DNA of 6,823 nucleotides from Candidatus Zixiibacteriota bacterium (GTDB taxonomy: Bacteria; Zixibacteria; MSB-5A5; GN15; FEB-12): positions 1 through 6,823 of the forward strand of contig JAUXBO010000129.1 of the NCBI GenBank assembly GCA_030619345.1, read 5' to 3'. The notes under the pieces are model-generated. The model ran no database searches and was not told the origin of the DNA. It was given only the letters and a program-made list of their open reading frames with translations. A program made the translations under genes and the position numbers. Positions 1-5,347 of the stretch are shown piece by piece (positions within the stretch are counted from its first letter, which is position 1; each line of letters begins with the position of its first letter).

Positions 1-354
1 ATGTTCGAAGTCTACAACCACGAGTACATCAAAATGGCCAAAGAAGTAGCGGCAGAACAGAAACTACGTCTGCAGGAAGGTGTTTATGTCGGCCTGACCG
101 GCCCCTGTCTGGAGACGGCGGCGGAGTATCGGATGTTCCGTGGGTTTGGTGCCGACGCGGTCGGGATGTCGACTGTGCCCGAAGTTATCGCGGCGCATCA
201 CCAGCACAACAAGGTTCTGGCGTTCTCGATCATTACCGATATGGGCCTGCCGGACAACATGCACCCTTGTTCGCTGGATGATGTTATTGGAACGGCCAGC
301 CGCACCGAACCGAAATTACGTGACTTGATCGCGGGTTGTGTGGAGAGGATGTAA
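1..354 (+). CDS. punA: Purine nucleoside phosphorylase, C-terminal part (5' truncated by window)
   Basis: The protein cleaves purine (deoxy)nucleosides with phosphate to free base and (deoxy)ribose-1-phosphate, a cytoplasmic salvage reaction. The 117 visible residues match the end of the trimeric PNP/MTAP family: GPCLET at 34-39, then GADAVGMSTVPEV at 50-62, then FSIITD at 75-80. By family knowledge, E38 corresponds to the base-binding Glu (E201 in human PNP) and M56 to M219 in the ribose pocket. The position that is Asn243 in human PNP is Asp here (D80). The first in-window codon happens to be ATG, but the family is about 270-290 residues, so roughly the N-terminal 60 percent, including the phosphate-binding part, lies upstream. 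The stop at 352-354 overlaps the Shine-Dalgarno of the next gene, so the two are probably cotranscribed. The family call is firm; the gene symbol is by analogy. Confidence 0.93.
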   Translation: MFEVYNHEYIKMAKEVAAEQKLRLQEGVYVGLTGPCLETAAEYRMFRGFGADAVGMSTVPEVIAAHHQHNKVLAFSIITDMGLPDNMHPCSLDDVIGTASRTEPKLRDLIAGCVERM

Positions 355-360
355 AGGAGG
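353..360 (+). promoter_or_regulatory. Strong Shine-Dalgarno overlapping the PNP stop codon
   Basis: AAAGGAGG lies 8 bases before the ATG at 369. Its first two bases are the last two of the PNP stop codon. This site decides the start of the downstream gene: the in-frame TTG at 336 lies inside the PNP frame and has no such site. The overlap suggests that ribosomes finishing PNP can reinitiate on the Abi-alpha gene. Confidence 0.85.
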
Positions 361-368
361 AAACAGAA

Positions 369-1199
369 ATGTCAGACGACGAGCAAAAAAGCAAAGTTAA
401 AGACACAATTGATGCGGCTAGGGGATTGGTAGAAGCTGTTCCGATTTACCAAGATGCGCTTCAACCTGCAGCAAAGGAATTGGGCGAAACGCTGGTTACT
501 GTAGTGAAAGCGGTCAAAGTCGCGCTTGCGCCCATAAGCATATTGGTTTGGGGATACGAGAAAATTGAGGAGTTTGTATCTCAACGTGTGGCGGAAAAGC
601 TGAAGAATGTACCGCCGGGCAACATTGTCACACCTAACCCAGCCGTAATTGGACCCGCCCTTGATGCTCTGAGATATATTGGAAACGATGAGACTCTACG
701 AGAGCTTTTTGCCAATCTAATTGCAACTTCGCTGGACAAAGATACAACCAGAAAAGCACACCCGTCATTCGTGGAAATCATCCGAAACCTATCACCAGAT
801 GAAGCCAGATTGTTGAGACTTTTCGCAATCAACAGCTCATGGCCTACGATTAACTTACAGGCTAAGAAACGGGACGCAATCAACTTTAAGTTACTATTCA
901 AAAATTTCTCTTTGCTGGGAAAAGAGGCTGGCTGCGAACACAACGACTTAACGCCAAATTACTTGGATAATCTTATGCGGCTGGGACTAATAAGCGTACT
1001 AGATGATACTTACCTATCAGACTCAAGTGTCTACGAATCGCTGTACGAGTCAAAGATCGTAGAGATGTATCAAAATCAATTGGATAGTGATCCAGACTAT
1101 GAACTTCATATAGAAAAGGGAGTGGCTAGGATTAACGGATTTGGGTGGCAATTTTGTCAGGCATGTGTGGTGGAAAAGCGCCCTCCAGAATCTCAATAG
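369..1199 (+). CDS. DUF4393 / Abi-alpha (abortive infection alpha) family protein
   Basis: This 276-residue protein is recognised as a DUF4393 (Abi-alpha) member from its ordered landmarks. An N-terminal helical, partly hydrophobic stretch at about 34-62 (AAKELGE, then VALAPISILVW) is followed by an amphipathic helix at 62-80. The family core is at about 86-152: the GPALDALRYI region, the ELFANLIATS motif at 112-121, HPSFVEIIRNLSPDEA at 131-146. The C-terminal part has a winged-helix-like NLMRLGLISV at 201-210 and the closing segment FGWQFCQACV at 258-267. The family is named for association with phage abortive infection; no enzymatic residues are known to me and none stand out. The hydrophobic stretch could associate with membrane. 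Start chosen for the ideal Shine-Dalgarno 8 bases upstream. Only 14 bases separate it from PNP. Sampled rows are about 38-48 percent G+C, against about 60-65 for PNP and 58 for the next gene, which fits acquisition but does not prove it. Confidence 0.85.
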   Translation: MSDDEQKSKVKDTIDAARGLVEAVPIYQDALQPAAKELGETLVTVVKAVKVALAPISILVWGYEKIEEFVSQRVAEKLKNVPPGNIVTPNPAVIGPALDALRYIGNDETLRELFANLIATSLDKDTTRKAHPSFVEIIRNLSPDEARLLRLFAINSSWPTINLQAKKRDAINFKLLFKNFSLLGKEAGCEHNDLTPNYLDNLMRLGLISVLDDTYLSDSSVYESLYESKIVEMYQNQLDSDPDYELHIEKGVARINGFGWQFCQACVVEKRPPESQ

Positions 1200-1258
1200 C
1201 CTTTTAGCCAATAGAAGACTGGCTAGGAACAACATCTTAATTGGACATTACTATTTCT

Positions 1259-1813
1259 ATGGACTTATCACAACTCGCATTAGCCGTTGCAACTGTAGTC
1301 GGAGTAATAATCTCCGTCACCGTTGCCAATCGAAACGTCAAGAAAGATATGCGCACCCGGATCGCGGCTCTTCGCGAAGATATCCGTCTTCGTCGCGAAG
1401 AGATGCATCTCATGGTCGGACGTGCCGTTCTGCCGCGCAATCTCGAAGCGCTCCAGAGCTGTTTCCAGTACACCATGGAAATCAACCGAATTCTCTATCG
1501 CGGCATGAGCGGGGGACCCAGCGACAGCCTGCTCAGTGAACGACTACCGCAAAATCTTACGACTCTGCAGGCTAAACTCGATTCATTGCGCGACTGGTAT
1601 GAACAGCACTGCTTTTATCTGCCCAAAGATGTCCGCGCCGACTTTCTGCAGCTACTGACATATGCTTATCAGCATATCGATTCTACCACTGCCGATCCGG
1701 TTAAAGAGAGCCGGGCGGTCTGGGACACGCTGACTGAACTCACGCGCGGCCTGGAGCAGAAGATGGATTCGTTCATGACCAAATACAGCCTTTTTGGCGA
1801 CAACGAGAAGTAG
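1259..1813 (+). CDS. Uncharacterised single-pass membrane protein with helical cytoplasmic region
   Basis: I do not recognise a family. From ATG 1259 the product is 184 residues. One hydrophobic helix spans about 4-23 (LALAVATVVGVIISVTVA), followed at once by basic residues (NRNVKKDMRTR), so by the positive-inside rule the rest should be cytoplasmic. Residues 28-55 are highly charged and heptad-like (LREDIRLRREEMH), probably a short coiled coil. The remainder (60-175) is predicted helical with a few aromatics (YEQHCFYLPKDV, LLTYAYQHI). Start is uncertain: TTG 1241 adds six residues (MDITIS) and has AGGA 12 bases before it, whereas ATG 1259 has no clear ribosome site. The 59-base gap from the Abi-alpha gene contains a 6-bp inverted repeat (TAGCCA 1205-1210 / TGGCTA 1220-1225) without a T-run, so not a terminator; the two genes may be cotranscribed. 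Codon use is G/C-rich, unlike the Abi-alpha gene. Role unknown. Confidence 0.72.
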   Translation: MDLSQLALAVATVVGVIISVTVANRNVKKDMRTRIAALREDIRLRREEMHLMVGRAVLPRNLEALQSCFQYTMEINRILYRGMSGGPSDSLLSERLPQNLTTLQAKLDSLRDWYEQHCFYLPKDVRADFLQLLTYAYQHIDSTTADPVKESRAVWDTLTELTRGLEQKMDSFMTKYSLFGDNEK

Positions 1814-1876
1814 AATCGTTAAAAGCAAAACCCGACTGAACAAAATAGAAATTCTTCACTACCTATAATCACAAGT

Positions 1877-2067
1877 CATGCTGAGCCTGTCGAAGCATGT
1901 CCCGTTACAAAGTACCCACCGCAAGCGGTGGGCGACCAGCCCTATGACCTGGTGAATCCGCCCCAAACAAGTTTGAGACGGCCACCCGTTGAGTCCTTCT
2001 CGCGAAAGCGGGGAACCGGGACGTCGGATTTCTTGTTGTTCCGATGGAACAACTACGGAACACCGAC
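1877..2067. repeat. Array of six consecutive hairpins, probable mosaic dispersed repeat
   Basis: The 422-base gap 1814-2235 holds no convincing gene. Instead six inverted repeats follow one another: (1) CATGCT 1877-1882 with AGCATG 1894-1899; (2) CCCACCGC 1915-1922 with GCGGTGGG 1925-1932, perfect, two-base loop; (3) ACCAG 1935-1939 with CTGGT 1949-1953; (4) arms 1958-1968 and 1971-1981 around AA, with CAAAC/GTTTG next to the loop and two C-A mismatches; (5) 1985-2020, outer CCCG-TT/AA-CGGG and inner TTCTCGC closing a GAAA loop; (6) 2023-2067, outer GTCGG/CCGAC and inner GTTGTTCC/GGAACAAC closing GAT. Nearly every base is in a stem, which fits a REP-like or mosaic repeat, or a structured RNA. 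Copy number cannot be seen from one window. The reverse-strand open frame across it (1859-2146) is judged spurious. Confidence 0.6.
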
Positions 2068-2165
2068 CTGCAAACTTTCGGGGAGGGCTCAATAATGAAT
2101 TCGCGACTATTCCGGGTTGGATTCCCTGCGTTAGAGAATGAGGCAATTAATATTCTGGCACCCCC

Positions 2166-2194
2166 TTGCAGTATTGAGGCGGTTTTGCTACTAT
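2166..2194 (+). promoter_or_regulatory. Weak candidate promoter for mrp
   Basis: TTGCAG (2166-2171) and TACTAT (2189-2194) are separated by 17 bases and lie about 40 bases before the mrp start. Both match the sigma-70 consensus only partly. An overlapping alternative -10, TATATT at 2192-2197, has no well-spaced -35. The call rests mainly on position after the repeat array and before an otherwise promoterless gene. Confidence 0.25.
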
Positions 2195-2235
2195 ATTACT
2201 GATGAAACGGAATTGTAAACAACTACGAGGAATAT

Positions 2236-3297
2236 ATGCTGACTAAAGAAGCTGTTTTACACGTACTTGGGGGGATCGAAGACCCGGAACTTAGGAAGTC
2301 TTTCACTGAACTGGATATGGTCAAGTTTGTTGATATCGCGGGCTCAGATGTGACGGTAGGCATCACGCTTACAGTCCCCAGTTGTCCGCTAAAAGAAAAA
2401 ATTGTCTCAGATATAATCGAGGGTGTCAAACTGATTGAAGGTGTCGACTCAGTTAAAGTCGAGTTCGACGTAATGACCAACGAACAGCGTGAAAAACTCA
2501 AACAGAAACTCGGGATGGTATCGCCTGAAAGCCAGACGCCAGTTTCGATAAATAAATTCGCCAAACGCTTTATTGCGGTCTCTTCGGGAAAAGGCGGGGT
2601 CGGGAAATCGACCGTTGCTGCTAACCTGGCGGTGGCTATGGCGAAAAAGGGGTACAAAGTTGGGGTGCTGGATGCGGATGTTTATGGATTTTCGATCCCC
2701 CGTATGCTCGGCGTAACCGGCCAGCCGACGGCAATCGATGATAAATTGATTCCTCTGCGCAAAGGAGACAATCTTCAGATCATGTCGATGGGCTTTTTTG
2801 TCGGCGAGGACGAGCCGGTAATCTGGCGAGGGCCTTTGCTGCACAAAGCTATCGTCCAATTTCTCTCTGATGTGATGTGGGATGATCTTGACTTTCTCTT
2901 TTTGGATCTTCCCCCGGGAACGGGCGACGTTACCCTGACCATTGCGCAGCAGATTCCCTCAGCGGAAATTCTCGTTATCACTACTCCGCAACAGACAGCC
3001 GTTCATGTCGCAGGACGCGTCGCACGCCTGGCCGAGAAAACCGATTTGTCCGTTCTTGGGGTGATCGAAAATATGTCCTACTATGAAGTTAACGGGGAAC
3101 GAGATTATATTTTCGGGAAGGACGGAGGAAAGCTGCTGGCGGAAGAACTCAAGACTAAATTCTTTGGGGAGATTCCGTTGATGAAATCACTACGCGAAGG
3201 TGCCGACTCGGGTAATCCGGTCGCTATCGATGGGACTGAAGATCAGATATCACTGTTTGCCGGTATTGCAGAAGCAATCGCGACCAGTACACCTTGA
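2236..3297 (+). CDS. mrp: Mrp/ApbC iron-sulfur cluster carrier P-loop ATPase with N-terminal MIP18 domain, lacking CxxC
   Basis: The 353-residue protein belongs to the Mrp/NBP35 group of cytoplasmic ATPases that carry Fe-S clusters to apoproteins. Residues 1 to about 82 form the MIP18 (DUF59) domain, with its typical TVPSCPLK at 46-53 (Cys50). A charged linker leads to the MinD/ParA-type NTPase from about 112. It carries a deviant Walker A, SGKGGVGKST at 117-126 (signature Lys119, P-loop Lys124), DADVYGFSIP at 146-155, and DLPPGTGD at 224-231. Where most Mrp proteins carry the cluster-binding CxxC after ENMSY, this one reads ENMSYYEVNGE (278-288). Cys50 is the only cysteine in the whole protein. 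Full length for the family. Start ATG has GAGGAA at 2227-2232; the gene ends in tandem stops TGATAA. It precedes the origin and is probably its own transcription unit. Mrp-type identity is secure; the cluster-carrier role is less so. Confidence 0.93.
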   Translation: MLTKEAVLHVLGGIEDPELRKSFTELDMVKFVDIAGSDVTVGITLTVPSCPLKEKIVSDIIEGVKLIEGVDSVKVEFDVMTNEQREKLKQKLGMVSPESQTPVSINKFAKRFIAVSSGKGGVGKSTVAANLAVAMAKKGYKVGVLDADVYGFSIPRMLGVTGQPTAIDDKLIPLRKGDNLQIMSMGFFVGEDEPVIWRGPLLHKAIVQFLSDVMWDDLDFLFLDLPPGTGDVTLTIAQQIPSAEILVITTPQQTAVHVAGRVARLAEKTDLSVLGVIENMSYYEVNGERDYIFGKDGGKLLAEELKTKFFGEIPLMKSLREGADSGNPVAIDGTEDQISLFAGIAEAIATSTP

Positions 3298-3374
3298 TAA
3301 CTCCTTTATCCATTAGTGATTTCACGCTCCGGCAATAAAAAGGGGCATGTTTTGGTTTGCTCTCTCAATTGTGT

Positions 3375-3383
3375 TGTGGAAAA
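3375..3383 (-). promoter_or_regulatory. DnaA box, 8 of 9 match
   Basis: The - strand reads TTTTCCACA, one mismatch from TTATCCACA. It is the box farthest from dnaA and abuts an imperfect hairpin at 3382-3416. Confidence 0.5.
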
Positions 3384-3416
3384 GTGACGTTGTAATGGGC
3401 GTTGCCTCAACCACTT
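3382..3416. other. Imperfect hairpin beside the first DnaA box
   Basis: AAGTG (3382-3386) pairs with CACTT (3412-3416), GTTG (3389-3392) with CAAC (3408-3411), and GGGC (3397-3400) with GCCT (3404-3407, one G-T). A two-base bulge and a four-base bulge interrupt the stem. No T-run follows on the + strand, so it is not a standard terminator for mrp. It may be an origin-associated cruciform or chance. Confidence 0.3.
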
Positions 3417-3515
3417 CAAAAAAGCAGAAAAAAATCTTCCGCCCTTCTTGACGCAGCACTAGATGAACATTAAACTCTTACATGAAAGCAGTTGAATCAC
3501 AAGATGTTAATAGAA

Positions 3516-3524
3516 TGTGGGTAA
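3516..3524 (-). promoter_or_regulatory. DnaA box, 8 of 9 match
   Basis: The - strand reads TTACCCACA, one mismatch from the consensus, in the same orientation as the perfect box 74 bases downstream. Confidence 0.5.
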
Positions 3525-3589
3525 CTTTCGGTGGTTGTTCGCAAACGCATGAAATCTCTGTGATTATAGCTTCTTTTGTTTCCGGATAT

Positions 3590-3610
3590 TGTGGATAACA
3601 CTGTGGACAG
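3590..3610 (-). promoter_or_regulatory. Perfect DnaA box with adjacent weaker box
   Basis: Positions 3590-3598 read TGTGGATAA, an exact complement of TTATCCACA. Twelve bases on, 3602-3610 reads TGTGGACAG (7 of 9). The pair lies on the same face of the helix about 110 bases before the dnaA start, so it could serve both origin melting and autoregulation of dnaA. Confidence 0.75.
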
Positions 3611-3651
3611 GTCGTGGGATGACACGAACTGATAGGTGTAACTATCTGAAT

Positions 3652-3677
3652 TTGAGAAATTTGTAGATGTGTATAAA
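3652..3677 (+). promoter_or_regulatory. Weak candidate dnaA promoter
   Basis: TATAAA at 3672-3677 is a good -10. TTGAGA at 3652-3657 is a 5-of-6 match to the -35 consensus, but the spacer is only 14 bases, so the pairing is doubtful. A short inverted repeat GATAG/CTATC (3631-3646) lies just upstream. Confidence 0.28.
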
Positions 3678-3691
3678 TGTTGAAAGCAATT

Positions 3692-3697
3692 GAGGGG
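3692..3697 (+). promoter_or_regulatory. Shine-Dalgarno fixing the TTG start of dnaA
   Basis: GAGGGG lies 9 bases before TTG 3707. The nearby in-frame ATG at 3677 runs into TAA at 3698, so it cannot start dnaA. The next in-frame ATG, 3758, would remove the first helix of domain I. Confidence 0.75.
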
Positions 3698-3706
3698 TAA
3701 TCAAAA

Positions 3707-5065
3707 TTGCAGCTAAACATCTCCAACACTAAAACGTGGAGTGACTGTCTCAATTACATGTCGCGTCGCATGAAGGAGCAGTCATTCAATACCTGGCTAA
3801 AGCCAACCAAAGGAGAGCCGGGAGGGAACGGGGACTTTAACGTGGCCGTGCCCAATCAGTTTGTGGCTGACTGGATTCGCAGTCATTTCAATGACCTTAT
3901 CGAAGAAGCCCTAATCGAAGTTGCCGGTCGCAAATTTGACGTACAGTTTGTGATTAACGACTTGGACGATTCAGAGAATCAAGCCTCGCTGAATCTTGAT
4001 AATCGCCCGGAGCCTGTTCGATCAGCAAGGCCGGTACCGATTAATCATAATCTTAATGAGAAGTACCGATTTGAATCTCTCGTGGTGGGTGACTTCAACC
4101 AGTTTGCCTTTGCGGCCTCTTCGGCTGTTGCTGAAGCGCCCGGGATGACTCAGTACAATCCGCTGCTCATATATGGCGGCACCGGTTTGGGGAAGACCCA
4201 TCTGGCGCAGGCCATCGGACATCGAATTATCAAGGTGTTTCCCGACAAGCGAATTATGTATGCCACCAGTGAGAAATTTACATCGGATTTTATATCTTCG
4301 ATTTCCGATGGCTCAATTTCGAAGTTTACCAAGGTTTATCGCGATGTAGATGTATTGATTATCGATGATATCCAGTTCTTCACGGGAAAAGAGTCGACCC
4401 AAGAGCAGTTTTTCCACACTTTCAATACGCTATATCATTTGGGTAAGCAGATTATCCTCACTTCAGATCGTCCACCAAGAGAGATCAAGGGTTTGGAAGA
4501 AAGACTGTTATCAAGATTCTCATGTGGACTGGTAACTGACCTCCAGGCACCTGATCTTGAGGCACGCACAGCAATTCTATACAAAAAACTAGGGTCTGAA
4601 CGATTAAACATCCCGGAGAATGTGGTTACTTATATTGCTGATAAAATATCCACCAACATTAGAGAGCTTGAGGGAGCCCTTATCCGCCTGCTGGCCTATT
4701 CTTCTCTAAAGAACGTACCGGTCACAATAGAAGTAGCTGCGGCTGTTCTTTCGGATTCTCTCCCATCTCAAAAGAAAGAAATCAGTATCGGGAATATCCA
4801 AGTCCAAACAGCTAGAAGATTTGAGATAGAGATAGAGATGATGAAGGCAAAAAAGAAGACTTCACGAGTTGTCCTCGCCCGCCAGGTGGCTATGTATCTC
4901 TGCCGGTCATTGACGGATAATTCACTGAAGTCGATTGGTGAATCATTTGGTGGTCGAGATCACTCAACAGTGATTCATGCTTGTAATTTGATAAGTGAAA
5001 AAATGTCTCAAGAGCCGCAATTTCGAGAGAAAATTGACAAAATAGCGGCCACATTGCTCTATTGA
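3707..5065 (+). CDS. dnaA: Chromosomal replication initiator protein DnaA
   Basis: DnaA is the AAA+ initiator that binds DnaA boxes, forms an ATP-dependent filament, melts oriC and recruits the helicase. At 452 residues it is of normal length. Domain I (about 1-85) carries W11 and the FNTWLKP stretch. A short, variable linker domain II follows (about 86-112). The AAA+ domain III has Walker A GGTGLGKTH at 157-165, Walker B LIIDD at 217-221, sensor 1 LTSDRPP at 251-257, the arginine-finger box RLLSRF at 266-271 (R270, by analogy with E. coli R285), and sensor 2 NIRELEGA at 317-324 (R319). Domain IV has the DNA-binding signature GRDHSTVIHA at 416-425. The start is TTG, supported by the Shine-Dalgarno and by domain I needing these residues. 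DnaA boxes both upstream and just downstream suggest autoregulation. Nothing is broken or missing. Confidence 0.98.
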   Translation: MQLNISNTKTWSDCLNYMSRRMKEQSFNTWLKPTKGEPGGNGDFNVAVPNQFVADWIRSHFNDLIEEALIEVAGRKFDVQFVINDLDDSENQASLNLDNRPEPVRSARPVPINHNLNEKYRFESLVVGDFNQFAFAASSAVAEAPGMTQYNPLLIYGGTGLGKTHLAQAIGHRIIKVFPDKRIMYATSEKFTSDFISSISDGSISKFTKVYRDVDVLIIDDIQFFTGKESTQEQFFHTFNTLYHLGKQIILTSDRPPREIKGLEERLLSRFSCGLVTDLQAPDLEARTAILYKKLGSERLNIPENVVTYIADKISTNIRELEGALIRLLAYSSLKNVPVTIEVAAAVLSDSLPSQKKEISIGNIQVQTARRFEIEIEMMKAKKKTSRVVLARQVAMYLCRSLTDNSLKSIGESFGGRDHSTVIHACNLISEKMSQEPQFREKIDKIAATLLY

Positions 5066-5082
5066 AAAGTTGTTACTAAAGG

Positions 5083-5102
5083 TGTTGATAAGTTGTGAAT
5101 AT
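5083..5102 (-). promoter_or_regulatory. Tandem DnaA-box-like pair downstream of dnaA
   Basis: 5083-5091 reads TGTTGATAA (complement TTATCAACA, 8 of 9) and 5094-5102 reads TGTGAATAT (8 of 9 against TTATNCACA). They are spaced 11 bases apart, about one helical turn, and share the orientation of the boxes upstream of dnaA. Confidence 0.45.
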
Positions 5103-5307
5103 TTTAGATTCTGTCAGATTGTTTATAAGTTCCTATGTTACCATCTGTTTTTCAATATTGGATGGGGATAATAGAAACGGTGTGACTGAGAGTTTAAGAT
5201 GTTGTGTGTCTTCGATTAAGACCGGGGAAGTTGATGATTTTGCTTGGTTTTACACATTTCAACATAGCTTATTACTATTACCATTTATATATATACGAAA
5301 GAATAAA

Positions 5308-5313
5308 TATAAT
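5308..5313 (+). promoter_or_regulatory. Candidate -10 element of a dnaN promoter
   Basis: A perfect TATAAT lies 35 bases before the dnaN start in a very A/T-rich setting. No good -35 is seen at 17 bases (TTATAT at 5285-5290), and perfect -10 hexamers are expected by chance in such sequence. Confidence 0.35.
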
Positions 5314-5347
5314 TTAGTGTTGAAAACGGTTTTGTGGAGTTAGATCG

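Larger units (their letters stand above)
3298..3706. other. oriC: Probable replication origin (oriC), part upstream of dnaA
   Basis: This 409-base gene-free stretch between mrp and dnaA contains four DnaA-box-like sites, all reading TTATCCACA-like on the - strand: 3375-3383 (8 of 9), 3516-3524 (8 of 9), 3590-3598 (perfect) and 3602-3610 (7 of 9). It also has A-rich tracts at 3417-3437. Position directly upstream of dnaA in a dnaA-dnaN-recF cluster is the commonest bacterial oriC location. I could not identify convincing DnaA-trios or a clear unwinding element. No gene fits here; the reverse-strand frame 3478-3753 overlaps the dnaA start and is judged spurious. Confidence 0.72.
5066..5347. other. 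AT-rich dnaA-dnaN spacer, possible second origin segment
   Basis: The 282-base gap holds two DnaA-box-like sites right after dnaA and a strongly A/T-rich tract around 5265-5325 (runs such as TTTATATATATA). Bipartite origins with boxes on both sides of dnaA are known in, for example, Bacillus subtilis. A GTG-start open frame at 5095-5343 crosses the spacer but has odd composition and no recognisable product, so it is not called as a gene. Confidence 0.4.

Noticed and set aside
336..368. Extended TTG start for the Abi-alpha gene
   Set aside because: It would overlap the PNP end and lacks a ribosome site, while ATG 369 has an ideal AGGAGG.
1205..1225. Inverted repeat TAGCCA/TGGCTA as terminator between the two accessory genes
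   Set aside because: The stem is 6 bp and no T-run follows on either strand.
1141..1539. 132-codon + strand frame overlapping two genes
   Set aside because: It is in another frame of the Abi-alpha 3' end and of the membrane-protein gene, and is Arg/Ser-rich without structure.
1859..2146. Reverse-strand 95-codon open frame
   Set aside because: It lies entirely over the hairpin array, has no recognisable protein features, and its sequence is dictated by the palindromes.
2223..2657. Reverse-strand 144-codon frame opposite mrp
   Set aside because: It mirrors a clearly real, full-length Mrp gene and its Ser/Thr-rich product is typical of an antisense shadow.
3298..3706. DnaA-trio or GC-cluster unwinding element
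   Set aside because: I looked beside the perfect box on both strands and saw no clear repeated trios.
3478..3753. Reverse-strand 91-codon frame over the origin
   Set aside because: It crosses the DnaA boxes and the dnaA start and has no family features.
5095..5343. GTG-start 82-codon frame between dnaA and dnaN
   Set aside because: Ribosome site is marginal, composition is that of A/T-rich spacer, its start overlaps DnaA-box-like sites, and no family is recognised. A small real peptide cannot be excluded.
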